A program made the translations under genes and the position numbers. A stretch of 64,000 nucleotides of DNA from Oreocharis arfaki (taxonomy: Eukaryota > Chordata > Aves > Passeriformes > Paramythiidae): positions 57,259 through 121,258 of the forward strand of contig VZRR01009907.1 in assembly GCA_013398015.1 (NCBI GenBank). The letters run 5' to 3'. Positions within the stretch are counted from its first letter, which is position 1, and every line of letters begins with the position of its first letter. The notes under the pieces were generated by a model. It saw nothing but the letters and a program-made list of their open reading frames with translations. It did no database searches and was not told the origin of the DNA. This document shows positions 12,401-27,400 of this stretch, one piece after another.

Positions 12401-15400
12401 AGTAGTGAGAGAGAGGGGTGATTATTATATCAGGATTTTCTAGAAAGCAAAGCACCCTTTAGTACTCTAGAATACAAGACTGAAATACGTTAAGTATTTG
12501 AAGATTACTGGAACAATTTCTTGGAAACCCAAATTCATAGTATTTCATGATTAAATATTGCAACCAACATTGGCTACATGGCAGCCACATTCAAAGCACT
12601 CTTTCCTGGCTGCGAATCCCAACTACCTGATTGTAATTTTTACCCAAATCCTTCCACTCTCACAAACACGTTTGAATGACTCACCAATTCTATTTTGCTT
12701 ATAGTAAGCTACCTGGTAGGAAACAGAACCATGATTTCCCAAATATAATAGACTGTATAAACAACAGAACATACCCTGCTTTGGGTCTTCAGTCATTACT
12801 GTGATTTGCTTGCTAAACAAGAGAAGCAACCTTCCTGATTATCATGTATTGCTTGAAAATCAACTGATTAGAAGAAGGAGAGGAAAAACTCACTTGGTTT
12901 AGGCTTTTAAAAAATTTTAAAAATATATGTAAATATTGATATGCAAGCACGTATGTTGGGGAGTGAATATAGCTTTTACCATCTAGTGAAAAAAAACCAG
13001 TATGAAATGCCCTTGTCCTTTCAAAAGGAAAATTAACTAAGAGACCAGTTATAAATAGGCCAAGAAAGACAGTAAATCCTGCTTACCACAGAGAGCACCA
13101 GCACGACCTTCCAGTGTTACTTGCCAGGTAAATGAATCTCCTCGTGTCTTCTCTGTTTCTAGGTCTTTAGGAGATGATGGAAAGATGCATTTCCACAGCA
13201 ACAGCATTCGTGGCAGGTGATGTTGGACAACTGCAGGACCTGTAAATGTTGACAGTTGTCATGCCAATGCAAGGATTAATAAAACTAAATTTTCTTTTGT
13301 TCTTTTTTTTTTCTGTGTATGCAAAATCTTTACAGCAGCAAACAAAACCTTATGCTACTTTCCCAGCCTCCTCATATGTAATTTCTAAAATGTTTACTGT
13401 TTTGGTACTTCATTTTCATGTACAACTACCCACTGACACATCTACTAGTATGTTATCTAACCAACTACAATCTCTGTTTTACTAAGTACAGACCCTGTGG
13501 ATCACCAGCATAAAAGAGATGTAATGATCAATAGTAATGTTCAGTAAAGCAAACATTTGTTTTAGGTTAATTAGGCATAACAACATAAGAAAAAAAAATG
13601 GGAGTTGTTGGGCAGAAGTAATATCTGAAAACATGACAAGTGCCTTAAAAATATGACCAAAGCAAATAAAATACATTCTTCATCAGTAATTTACTGATCA
13701 CAGTCAATAATCTGACCATTAATATGTATCAGAAAGTTCTGTAAGATTTCAAATGTCTGACAAGATGGAAATACAAATGATTAACTCATTTTTTGCTGTG
13801 ACAAATATTTAAAAATTCTTCATGACCACTAGGACATTTGATTAGATTCACTTTGAGATTTATCATCTACATTTAACTAATAGCAGTCACACTCCAATCA
13901 CTATTTTTCAGACATTGCTCCCAATGAAGTAATAGCAAATCTGAAAGAAATAAGTTTTATCTCAGAAAGTTTTTCTAAAATATTTCAACATTCGAAAAAA
14001 TTATTTTGCAGCAGTAAATTAGACAAAACCTCCAACTAAAAATCAGACAGAACACCGAACACCTTAAAGTAGATTAAGAAAAACTGTAGAAAGCTACTAC
14101 CTAATGTCATGAGAGCAGCTATCAAGAGCCATCCAGCCTGCATTCGCTGCAGTGAAATGCGACTATTCTGAGATGCAGAACACAACAAATCCTCTGCTAC
14201 AGTCATGATTACCTTCAAAGTAAAAGAGAAAAACAGAGCATCACATTTTGGTAACTACCAATTTTTTTCAATACTGCTTGGTGTGATACATATTCCTATT
14301 CTTTTGCTCCCAGACAGAATGTCATCTTCCTCTTACACTATGGTAATAAATCAGGTTCATGAAGTTGCAATTCCTGACTTCCGTACTAGTCTAGGATGGC
14401 TTCAACAGTTCTGTGGAGTACTAGGTAAGTTACTTTGCTGCTTTGTACTCTCTATCAGCAGTAAAATGACAACTGCTAATTCCCACAGGAATATGCACTA
14501 GAAGGATAGAAGTGTTCTGATATTCTATTTATGTCACGATGTATGCATGACATCTATGACCTACAGCTCAGAAGAAGGGGTGAGTGGTAATGATCTCTTT
14601 ATCCTTGTTTCAGAATAAACTCTATCATTCTTTCTGACCATTTTTCAAATCAACAAATGGTATGACTGACATATAAATTAGTGTAGTTAGAATTAATCCT
14701 ATTTTAGCTGCTCCAGAATAATTGCATGTGCCCCCTGTGTGCTAAATGCAAGGTGACTCTGCTTGTTACCGAAACACAAGCTACCTAGAACTTACATGGA
14801 GGAACACACCTTGTGTCCATGCACAATTACCACAGCATGGCTATAAATGCTGTAAGTATTCTGCATATCGTTTGCTTCAATTATCTTTCACATATGCTAA
14901 AAAATGTCTTACGACTTACATTATGTCCAGTCTCCAAAACAAATTGCTCATAAATCAGTATTGCAAGTTAGAAATATCATTATCAAAAGTATTATTAAAA
15001 ACTTCATTACAGAAAACATCTTTCTATAAATTTTTTTCACACTTAAAATGTCATGAAAGTTTGTTTCACGAATGTTTGAGATTTTTACACTTCCAAAACT
15101 TCATTTGAAGTCTTTTTTCCAAATCTGAAAATATTCGTTTCCCCAATTCCATAATGCTACCAGGTGGTTGCAAAAGAAAAAAACGTATTTGTATAGATTC
15201 CAGATACAGTTAATAAGTTTCATTCTAAAACAAAAAAGTATCCTTTAAAGATTATACTACTAAAAAATCACTAACAACTTAGTATACTTAAACTACCTGT
15301 AAAGCATACATGCTAGAAAGAATGTAATTTAATGATTTCTGACAATTTTTCTCTCTGTGTATTAGGAGGAATGCCTTGTATTCGAAGGATTTTTAAAAAC

Positions 15401-18400
15401 CAAATTATAAGCAATAGCACCGAATTTTAAATACATATCTAAACTCACTAATTATTTAATTTTCTTTAGGCTCAACCTGCAACTCTAACTGCCCTCTCAA
15501 AGGAAAATCCATTAATATAAAACAGCTTCTCTACAGATCATTATTATCTATGTTTGATATTTCCTTCTCAAAACTGCTCTATTTAACACTGGTCTCTTTC
15601 TGCTCCTCAGCAGAGGAGCTAGTCTGGAATCTGGCAGTGTTCCTAGGAGAGATCAGAAAAGGGCTTTTGTCAACTGTTCTATTCTTCTCCCTGCCAGCTT
15701 AGTTCGGAATACAGTGTTCCTCCCATATTTTTTTGTGCCCTCCCATACCTCCTCCCTAGCCCTATTTCATCCTATTATATTCTTCTAAAAGAAATCTTTG
15801 TTAAGAATTACGTTTCTCCGTTAAACAGAAACTTCAGCTCTGCTTAGGTGCAGAATACTTGAATGGCATTTCTTATCTATATAAGTGGGCAAACTACATT
15901 CATTTTGTTCTCTCCGCATGATCTTTCAGCAACCACAAGGAAAAGTTCATCAGTCAGTACTCTGAATGTCTAGAACGTTCTTAATGTCCACTGACTCTGA
16001 AACAGTTATTTTCAGAAGAGAGAATGTAGGTTTCTACATTATGCAAAGAATTAGCATGCGCTGCTGACATTTGTAATGCACCATAGTTTTCCAAATATGA
16101 GTAACTCAATGGATAAAATTCCCACGAAGATAGAAACAGCTCCTTTTCCTGGTCTTTATTTGTACGGCTGCATATCTTTCAAACTTCAGGGCACAGCATA
16201 TCCTATCTGCACTAGTGAGGAGAATGGCATCTTAGACTGTGTTAGTGCAGTAAGTTGGTTTCTGTACAACAAAGTAAAAGTGTGTATCTGTCGGACTTGA
16301 CCAAAGATTTTCAAGATAATAAATAATTGCAGCTATTGCTGTAAGCACTGCCTAACCTGTACACTGGAGAGTCATTCCCAAGAAATAGGAGTTTCTGATC
16401 CTGATACATTTGAGAAAAACACATGCTTATTTGAGTTATGGTATGCTTCAAAGACCTCTTCTTGAGGAACCAAAGTATCTCATCAGTTCCATTGGGTATT
16501 GTGATCACGTCACAAAGAAAACATGTAAATACTGCTGCAAAGAATATAAGAATGGCCTATATGTAAAGTATTCAGATCATACCTTCCCTTTTCCATGTGG
16601 AATTCCTAAAGGACAATGTTTTACTGCACCCAGCAAAGCAGCAACAGCAAAACTATAGCCAGTTACTGCTTCTGGACAGGATTTCAATGCACTAAGACGT
16701 TCAATGCAACGATCCAACAGCAGAGACACATAGGAGGGCAATGCTACTGCAATACAGCGCAAGCACCAAGCTGCTGTTAGTCTCACTGAAATACTGGGAT
16801 GAAGAATGACAGAAATTACTGCTTCCAGAACTCCTGAAAAATAAAATGCATAAACACACTTAAGAAAGAGGCAAGTGGATTGTCAAACAAGCAAAAATGT
16901 ATAATACAGGGCTGGCAAACACAACACTGCCCAGTTTCTATACTTCTCTTAGAAAAGTATGATTGTTTTTTTATTTAGAAGTAATTGTAACAAATTTAAA
17001 TAATTGAGTTATTTTTAGAAAAATCTATCCTGAACGAAAAGTGACATTATGGAGAAAATCTAACATATTACACAGCTATCCCCCAACATGCGTAGAAAAT
17101 ATCTGTAAGCTTCTGTAAGGAAGCAGAAATCCATGCCATGGATGTGCCTAAATGAAAAGAATAAAGGTACCCAGCTCAATCAAACTCATTAACATTATGA
17201 AGTGTTGGACCTTAAATGCAACCCTTAACAGAGTTAAATTTGACAAAGACGATTTTTTTTTTTAATTAACATACTTGTACAGGTTAGGAAAGATGCAGAA
17301 CTCTTTGGGCAATGTCTGAAATTTTCCTACAGCACTGTAAGGCAGCCAACTTTCCCTCTCCCCCCCGCTATTTTTTTTTCTAAAGTTTATCGGAAAGAAA
17401 AAGTTATCGGAAGAAAACAGAAAATAATACAAGAACTATCACAGTGAGCAAACAAACATAAATTTAATTTGTAGTCTGGTTCACAAAATAATTCAGGGCT
17501 TGTACCTGTACTAGAGTCTTGCAGTAATGGTGCTGCTGTAGTTCCTAAGCCATGAATGAGACTTCCAAGTTCCTGAAGTGCACACACAAGCACATGCTGA
17601 CTTGCTGTTACATCTGTTGTATTAATTTTTGTTTCCAAGTTACCATCACTCATTGCAGCATCTAACAACACAATACAAGAAAATCACCATGAAATCATTA
17701 CCAAAATCAAACAAACAGATGGGAGAATGGTTTTTGCCAAGAGAAGTTGTTTATATTACTAAATGAGCTTTTACCTTAACCATTTTTATTATTGTTTCCA
17801 TAAAGGGTTACCTTCACTGAGACAAGTACATCTCTTTTATTGAAAGGACGGTGTAGTAACCTCTGTATAGGCAAGAGTATAGACAACGGAAACTACCAAA
17901 TTGCTTATCTTTACATGATGGGGAACAGTAGCAAGCAAGAAGCGTGTTATCATCTGCCCCACCAAAAGTAACTTGAAGAAGACATGCTTTGATATAAACT
18001 TGCCAGATTTTACTGCATTGTAGGAAAAAAGAAAGGGAAGAAAAGAAAGAAATCTCGCAAGAGTAAGCAAGTGAGAAGGTGGAGAGATGGAATGAAGACG
18101 GAGGGAAAAATATAATGTTTTTTGAAAGTTTATCTTCTGAGACACAAATCATTATGTCTGTTTAGACACAAAGCATTCAGATATTTAAATCAGATACAAC
18201 ATGCAGCTGTATGCCAGAGGACAGTTCATTATGTCCAGGATTCTCTTTCTTCTCCTCCAGAAGGCAAATGGTGGAAGATCAGAGGCTTTTTCCGGAAGCA
18301 GTGTACAAGACTTTATTTATCATGCAAGAGACCTGTGATCTCTAGGAGAAATGCTCATTTGTCCATTAGGAACAAATGCTTCTTTTTTGAACCTTCAGTA

Positions 18401-21400
18401 GTGTCAACTGCTCTGAACAAGAAGACAGGATCTGACTAGAAGTACATTATCTGCCAACCTAATTTACTCTACAATATTGTCTGTATATTATTATAACAGC
18501 AATTATTTTATTTGTTAACAGCTAAAACTACATTTGCCAGGACTGGAGTGTTACAAAATCTGTATACACTTGTGGGAGCACACACATTCAAAACCACAGA
18601 CACACACAGGCAAATTACCAGCTCAAGCTAAAAACAAAGCAGCCCATCAAAAGCCCTCTACATTATCATGGTAATAAATCAGCACTACATATTCTGTTTC
18701 TGCAGTCTCTCGATTAGGTAGCTGGACAATCACCTAAAAAAGGAAAAACAGAGGCCCGAATGGATAATCTTGTTAGACCCATACCCACAAGTTTCTTCAG
18801 TTTCCAGATGGCCTGACAAATCTCCTTGGCAGCTGCAATCTGAGCCTTTTCCCCAAGCAGACCTCCTACTGTAGCTCGAAGGATGAATGAAACACAGCGG
18901 CGACAGCCGATAGCATCCGTTGGACTCTGAATAGCCTTAGGGTGAGACTGAGACACAAGATCTAGAATATGGGATAGGAAGGCAGAGAAGTTCCTTTCAA
19001 GCCATTGTGCTCCTAATGTAGAGACAAATACCACATATGCCTGGAAGAGATTTGAAAAGAAACATATTTTAGAGCAAAATATCTGAAAAATTACTGCTAA
19101 CTATCCTATATATTTATTTTTTTAAATCTTCACATTGCCACAACTAGAACACTAAACTGAAATTATTTATACATTTATGCGTCCATAAATCACATGCATT
19201 CTCACTTTTAAGTAACTGCAATTTTCTATATCTATATATCTATATATTATTTTAAAAAATAATTTAAATTACTATCTAAACTGATATGGGTCTCTTCCAA
19301 CTCAGCACATACCGTGATTCTGCATTAGTAATATTGCAGCCTGCTTTGACTGTAAGTTATTTCTAGCTGCTTGCCCATGTCATCTCATTCCAGAGTGTGA
19401 GAAATGGCAGCTTACCCTGCACAGGCACTTGTTATGTAAAACATTGTGTTTGGTCTCACTGAACAACAGCTTCCAGCTATTTAACATTCCGCACATGGAA
19501 CCCAAATTTAATGTATGAATGCATTTTTAGAACTACTATGTTACAAAACTATAACCCATAACCCAGAGAAAATTTGGTTATTAAAGGGTCTGAATCAGGG
19601 AATATTTGCAGATCCCAAGCACGGTTCTTCAACCCAATGAATTTTAATTATTTGCCTTGCAATGGAGGTACCATAAAAAGATTGTGTTTGTCACCACAAA
19701 GAGAAAGAATGCAGAATCACTTTACAAATCTAATCACCACAAGGCCATTTATTTTGCCACATAATAAGCTCCCCTACAATTGCCTTCTATATGCGTATGT
19801 TGGACTTTTTTAATTAATAGACCAAGAAAATGGAATACAAAAAAAAGAGAATATGCAAATGAACACACAAGATTCCTCATAAGAAAGTTCAAATTACTGC
19901 TTATATCCACCAATTTCTGTATTTGCCTCATATATACTTTCGTCTTGTGTCTAACATAAACAACAAAACTACTCACGTAAAAGAAAGGGAACTACAGTAG
20001 ACAAAATAATTATACTACAGATCCTGTTAGCAGCTTATTGTTCTTGACAAATACTACTTAGGCTTCATTATGCATCAGTACATTACCCTGGTTTTAGAGA
20101 TTTGAAAACTGAGGAACTTAACAAGATAAACTTGTGAAGAGTGATGCTGCCACGGCTTCATTTTAAACTCTGTCTTGAACCTGGCTTGAAAAAGTTTAAA
20201 ATCTTCCACATGTAAGAAGTCATCTTCAGAGACTTTCTTACTTTTAAATTCACATTAAGCTGCAGCTCACTAATTAATACAGTTTATAACAAGTGTTTTC
20301 TACTCACAAGCACTGATAAATTCACAATTTTTCAAGCTTTTTTTATAGAAACATTGCAGTATTTAAACTGTTTTGGTACAGTTTGAGTGTACCATCCAGC
20401 ACAGGTACTACGGTGTTAACACAGAATTGCATTAAAAAAACCCAGTACAAATAGCAAAAAAAATTGAACTGAGATACCTGACATATTCCTGGAAAACTAA
20501 TAAAACTACCCTGTCTACAGAACATCCTAGGAATCTCTGGCATGCATTTTCTAGGCAAATAGCTGTCAAGGTATTANCCTACAGAACACCCTAGGAATCT
20601 CTGGCATTCTCTAGGCAAATAGCTGTCAAGGTATTATTGTTCCCCAGCTTTTCTGTTCTCTCTACCAAAAGTTAATGCTTCTACTCAGCAAGACTTGAGC
20701 ACAGAAGACAATTTCTGAGCACATTCTAGCTGTTTCACTGCAAAAGCTGGCAGCTTGTATCAGTAATTCAAGCTAATTTAAAGACCTTTTGCACTGCAGA
20801 AGTCGAAATGTACTGAGAAACTGCCTTACTGGCAAAGGTGGTTATCATATAGCTGTGGGATTGTAACATACGAAAATAATCACAGCTGTTGAATACATAA
20901 ATGTTCATCATGACCTTTAGTCTCGATTCACAGGTTTCACATCTGAATATCTACAATTTGCATGCTTATATTTAAGATAATATTTAGAGGATGAAGCCAA
21001 CCTGATACGATCTGAAAATTTTTAACTATTTTTACCAGCATGCACTATATGGCCTGACTTCACTCCTGTCCAGTTAATACGATTCTATGCTTTGAGCATC
21101 CAGGAACACAGCAAAACAGATGCTGGGTTTTTTCCACTAAATTCTGTTTTCCTTACTATTCATGCACTTACTCAAAGCAGAACCATCCTTTCAGAACTAG
21201 ACTTGGAATTCCCTATACAGAAGGAAACTATCCAAATTCAAACATTTCTTGTAACTTCTCCCTTTAATTTTCAGACAGAAGGAAAGAGGTTTTAAATTAA
21301 AAATTTGAGGACTTTATTTATATCACTCATTTGAAATTCATATCATGCGAAGCTTTCACAAGTAGTACATATTTAATTTTTAAAATTTCAAACTCTCAGG

Positions 21401-24400
21401 TAAGCAAGAAACAACATCAGAAATGTTTTTTTTCTTTTCTTTCTAGCGTGACTCAAGAAGTAAACCCTTATTTTCAAGTATATACATTTCATCACAGATA
21501 CAAAAAACAGACGAAAGAAGAGATGTATGCAGAGCAAAGCAATGATATAAATGTTTAGCAATCTCAGAAAATCATAACTGATGTAAACCAAACCTGGGTG
21601 ACTCCAACTCTAACATCTCTGCTGACTGAACTGGTCCCTTTCAACATATCGCCACTGGCTCGTAGAAATCCACAACTTCCACGCAGAAATCCAGTTCCCA
21701 ATAGCTCCATCACATCTTCCAAAGAGATTCTGCGGAAGTTATGCTTGGTGGACGCTAAGAATAGACGAAAATCTTTAGAGGAATAGTTCTGAAATCTTGC
21801 TACATTTTAGAAGTAGAGAGTTTCAACTCGCTTAATTTCAGTAAAAATAATTTGCACAAACTCAGTAGCATGATCAAATTCAAATACTGTTTGAGTATAA
21901 CTTCACAACAGAAACTACGACATTTTAGCACTCAGTGCTCCAAGAAAGCACAATATTTCTCAAGTTTTTCTGCTTTAACTACCTTTAAGTAGTTTAAGCC
22001 ACTACTTAAAATGCATGCTTACATTTTTCCACCCTCAGTATCTACCATCTATGCTCCCTCTGCAAAAAGGTCTATAAGGCCTACCCCTACCACCCACAGC
22101 TTCATGAAAGCCCTGGTTCTTACATATTCCATCTCACCAGCAAAGACAACCTCTATTCCAAACTTCACACAGAGCAGATACAGGTAGCCCTACACTTAGC
22201 CAGGTAAGGGCATAGCTACAGGCTCTCTTAGAAAAAAAATCAACTCACCTTACCATTAAGACAGCTCTCTAAAAGAGTGAAAATAATAAAATATGCTTAC
22301 AATTGTCTAGGAAAATTATTTATCCCCAATTCCTTTTCCAATGCTTTATTTCTTGAAAGAAAGTTCTTTTAAAATACATGCTGGGACATGTGTGTGTAAA
22401 CTTAGCATAATGACAGCACACTGTGCAAACTAAGTGACCTAAAATTTTCAATGCATTTTTCATTCTCTTTCAAGGACTGAAATGAGAAAAGGAATGAGAG
22501 GATTTGAGATAAACATGTTCAGAAAAAAAAAATTAAACAAAACCCCCTCAATATCAGCAGGTTATCGGATACAATGCACAAATTTCAGGACTACAAATTT
22601 CTTCATGTACTGCTCCCTCCACCTCTCCCCAAGCTCCTTCTAGTCCCCATCTAGCTTCTGCCCCACTTAGCTCTAACTTCTTTTTAACTAAAAATAACTA
22701 TAATAAGGACAAAACTCCTTGAAATAGCCAACCAAATAATTTATAAGCTTCTTATATAACCTTATCTTAGAGCTTTAGAAATAACAAGTACATTGCTTAC
22801 ATAGATTAAAGAAAACTAACGAGCCTATAAAGAGGTCAGAATATTTTTTTATTTTATTGAGAAAAGATAAGTGGTGATTTTCTTTCTGTAACACAGTAAT
22901 TCTCTCCAAAAGATTCTTAGGGAAATACTTTGTAAACCAAGACTTCAGAGTCTACAGCGCAAATACACAGCCTCAAGTATCCTGAAAGACAGTAAATCGG
23001 GCTTAAAGGCATGTCATTTTGTCATTTGCTGCTTATTGCACTGAGGGTCTTCTTTGTTGCCATTAAAAGCAGAATAAACAATCCTGCACCCTGTTATATT
23101 TTGCTTGGATTACAGTTAGATATTTAGCTTGGGGCTTCTAAGCCTAAAAACACTCAGTCTGAATCACACAAAGTATTGGAGATGATAACTTTGTGCCGGG
23201 ATGCTTCAGTTAGCTCAAGTACTGTCTACCAGAAAAAACTATTATATGGCTGTTGTGTGAACAAAACTGACTGCTGATTTCTGCTTCTGATCATATTTAC
23301 ACTGCTATCCACTGACAGTCCAGATACTGTATCGATTATTGCAGAAAAAGAGATTGAAGGTATCCTTAACTTTTTAGTTTGACAGAGAGACTGCATCAAA
23401 TCTTAGTTACTTCTACACTGCTTAAATTCCTGAAGTTACTAATTTCTCTCCATACAATAACAATCTCATAGTGGAGAAAAAGTCTTACCAAGTACTTTTC
23501 ATTGTTAATTATTTTATAAAGATAGATAGATAAACACAACCAAAACCACAGCGCTTCACAAGAAAAAAGTTAGAAAAAAGACCAAACCAGAGATAAAAGA
23601 CCAGTCAGAAGAAGCTTATACTGTGATTTTACTTCAGGCTTCAACAGAACTTGAGAGTTTCTTATCATCTGACAGATTTTTACAGATGAGGAATCAGCAA
23701 AGAAAGTACATACTTTACCTGTTGTCTGCTTAGACATTAGAGCTTTAGCCAATATTGTGCCTAAAAGTTTTGAAACTGCTAATCGTACATCATAATTGGA
23801 ACCTTCAAAGGATTTAAAACATAGGGTAACAACACTATCCAGGTCTGTACTCCACATAAATACTGCTTCATTCTGAAGTTCAAGAAGACACTAGACAAAA
23901 AAAGGGAAATAGAAGTGTTTTTACATGGAAAAGCACCCAGTAAAATTTTTAGTTTGTTCCATAATACACTGAGTTCTCACTAACAAAATAAGCACTTTGC
24001 TTCATACTAAAATTACTTGAATTTTTCTGCCAAGTTAATACTAAAGAAACACAGATAAGCAAACAGTGTATTTACTTCTGTGTTCATCAATCATTAAAAC
24101 AGAATTTTATATTTCAGGGAGCTACTAAATACAGCTATTGGAGCAGTTTACCTTTGCAGCAGCACAGCGGACAGCCATGGATCGATCTGTCAAACACGAT
24201 CGGGCAGCTTTGTAAATATCTCTATGACAGGGGATAGCAGCAGCTCCTAAACCATTTAACATATTTTGCAAACTAAGCATGATTTCATAACGACCTTGAG
24301 ACTGAAAAATGAAAAAGAGAAATGCTAAAGTTTTGCAACCGTAAGTTCTTTGGAAATACATACTGCCAACTACTGAAATAGGTAAAAAATGGTTGAGCCT

Positions 24401-27400
24401 TTCAGAGATCTATTTATACTGAAATAAGTTAAAGCAGATAATTTGCCCTAAAACTCTATAAGCAAAAGAAAATAGTAATTCTGTGTTCTATTGGAACATA
24501 ATAATTACAAGTATAAAATTCAAAACAAAGCATGAGGTATAGAAAAAATGTTCTCATTAATAATGCAATTAAATTTTCTAATTTATCAAGAACTTTCATG
24601 AAATCAGATTTAGAAAAGCCTTAATCCATCCTTTTATAGTCATAATCCATTAACTTTAGTACTTTTTTAGAATTTAGACACTGATTTTTATCTGAATTTT
24701 CACAATTTTTTTTCGTATTTTGGTATCATGCATTTTCTCTTATTCATTGGTCCAGCTACCAACAGTAAAAATCCTTTTATTTTTCCAATCATTTTTTAAA
24801 CATGCTGTTCCAATACCTCTGCATTCTTCATTGCTTTAAGCACATTCCCAACGGTGTCAGTAAAACTGTTTCCCAAAATTCTTCCCAATTTTTTGTATAA
24901 ATAGCCCAAGCATACCACCGCAGCACTAAAACAAAAGCAAATCCAAAGACGCGTGAAAATGGATGCAGTAAGAGATGAAAGGGATTAAGACAACTGAAGC
25001 AATCAATGGGCAAACAGGAAAATAACTCAACAGGATGTCCCAAAAATGTAAGTGGATCATCAAAAGGAAAAAAAAAACCGGCCTGTATGTGGCACACATC
25101 CTCTAGAAGAAATGCAGATATGAGGGTTGCTAAAGTAACTTGGATAATACAAGAATTCAGGTAATACAATCTTCCAGTACATTTTACAATAGGAATACAA
25201 TTTTTATATCCACCTTTAAACCTTAACATTAATTTCTCACTAAGCATGCGTTGTGTTGTGCTGCAGCAGATGCTGCCAGAAGTAGCCAGGAACAGGTTTA
25301 CTTACAACTTGATGGTTGACAGTAGACTGCAAATGGTCTAGTAATTCCAAATCTGTTGTTATTACATAGCAATACAAAATAAGGAAATACCTTGAAGGAA
25401 ATAAAACTATAAACACATGCCCTTCTCACTGTAGACAGATTCTGAATTTAGCACCCAGGTGAAATACCTGACACCTGGATTCTGTGTGCTCATTGGCCTC
25501 TCCGTCAGCAAAGGCAAAAAATGCTAATATTGAAAAAAAAAATCAAGAAATAAAGAAAGAAGTGCCCAACAAAAGAGCATTTTCCTTTGAATAATTAGTT
25601 AGTGAAAACACTTTGGTTTTGTATTGACAGATCTGTAACTAAACCAATTGATTTCATGAATACAAAGAGAAAAAGAACTGCATATTTAATCAGCTTTCAG
25701 CTCTTTTCCAGACCTACTTAAATATGCAGACATTGCTCAGCATCCCCTTCAACTAAACAAGATTTTGCTTATTCCCCGACTGAATTCAAGTTCCACAGAC
25801 ATAATTTTAAATTCTCATACTGAATATATTCTTAATCAAAAACATACATTTACTATTTACAGTAATTCCCTACACAGTAAGAAAAGCAAACCTAGTATCT
25901 TTTATCTCTTATCGTACCAAAATATTACTTTCATTATAAGCCCATTTTTTAAAATTGCTTTTATCCAACTCAGTACACCGTTTGGATTTAAATTTTGTTC
26001 ATGGTGTGCCTGGGCATAAAATTACAATTTTCTCATTTCACTCCTAAATTGAGCATCTGATGGTTACAGGTACTCTCCTTTATAAAGTAATAAGCTGCAT
26101 TCATGCTGCATGACCTGTTTATCTAATTTAGTACGGCATTCACATCACGCTGAATTTTAGTAGCAGATGAGCACCTAACTAAGGTTGTGTTTAAAATGCT
26201 TGCCTAAAACATTTCCATCTTCCACCTCTAGGGAAGAAGAACAGTGATAATTTATGAGATAAGAGACCAATTCACTGGAGTCTGTATTTAAAGGAGCTCC
26301 CAGGTGTATCAACATATTGCGAAAACTGACGGTGAAGTGTTGCTATGCGACACCATGGGCATGTACGATAAATATGGGCAGATGGCAAACAAAGACAACA
26401 CTTTAATCAAGATCAAAACAACAACAACAAAAAAAGCCGTTTTCTACACTGAACACCAAGCATTTCACATATTTGCAGCCTAGGATGAAAGATTTTACTC
26501 AACAAACTCTTCTGTAGTTCCAATTATTCTCTGTAGCCTGTTGTCTCAGGGTCAATTCTATCAGAAATCCCTTTACCAAAACTTTATTGAAGAAAATAAT
26601 ATTTTACAGTTACCTTATTCTCCATCTCTTTTTTCCTCTCCTCACCACTGCTTGCATACCCAGGAACATTCTGAACACGGTGACCTCTCTCTCTCTCTGC
26701 CCCAGGTACTACTCTGCATTCTGGCTTTGGTTATCTCCCATTTCTGCTTTACTGCCAATGGCCTCCCCCATCCCTCCTTGCTGTGCTGACACCATCCCAC
26801 TTCCTCCAGTGCGGCAGATCGCAGCTGAAGCAGGAAGGCCTGCAGAGCTCTGTCCCACACACAACTCAACTGTAATGTTGATGCATATCACTGGCAAGAA
26901 CATAGTGTAGCAGAAATTCGTGTTGCAAGACTAAGACACTTTATAACAAACTTAAAACTCTTAACTCAAAAGACTGCACAAGAGGTCAATTGGAACAAGA
27001 AGGAAACAAAAAAAAAGGGTATTAGAAAGAACTACTGACTCCTTGCAAAATCTATTTTTGGGAATCTTTACTCGTGTTGTCAGAAACAGGTTTAGACCTG
27101 AAGCAAAGGAATAAGAGAGATTCTACTCTGCTGTCAATACCATACCATTAATGCACAAGGATGTTTTACTATCTCATCTTTACTACCTTCATCTTTAATT
27201 CGCTTCACTATAGTGAGAGATGTGCATAATTTCAGGAACGAAGGTTATTCCTAAGATTTCTGCACATAAAGATTTGGCTGCACATTCTGAAGTAACAGTC
27301 CATGCTTCTCTGCTCTGTCAGTTAGGCTTTAGGTATTTAGTCACAAACACTGCAGATGCTACTAACTATCTCCAGTTTCCCAGCTGGATTAAGAAATGTA

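Larger units (their letters stand above)
11012..14100 (-). other. HEATR5A: HEATR5A introns between the residue 532-569 and 653-690 exons
   Basis: Three introns (11012-11705, 11806-13086, 13240-14100) are AT-rich with A- and T-runs. No repeat family or RNA gene is visible. Confidence 0.8.
14213..18784 (-). other. HEATR5A: HEATR5A introns between the residue 311-396 and 532-569 exons
   Basis: Three introns (14213-16582, 16834-17505, 17662-18784). They contain open frames of about 100-120 codons that have no family resemblance and poor composition. T-runs lie near 17252-17262 and 17370-17378. Nothing else is supported. Confidence 0.8.
19041..21593 (-). other. HEATR5A: HEATR5A intron with a CR1 tail and a duplicated block
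   Basis: This 2.6-kb intron holds a CR1 3'-end scrap (19282-19323), a TA/TC-rich run near 19219-19247, and an imperfect tandem duplication joined by an N (20515-20636). Confidence 0.8.
21755..24151 (-). other. HEATR5A: HEATR5A introns around the residue 200-257 exon
   Basis: Introns 21755-23718 and 23891-24151. The first carries a perfect 10-bp hairpin (21984-22010). No repeat family is visible. Confidence 0.8.

Noticed and set aside
14746..15108. 120-codon plus-strand open frame
   Set aside because: Intronic, opposite strand to the gene, no splice or start context, and random-looking composition.
24828..25247. 139-codon minus-strand open frame across a HEATR5A exon
   Set aside because: It reads the exon 24817-24925 in the wrong frame and continues into intron; the true frame is fixed by the neighbouring exons.
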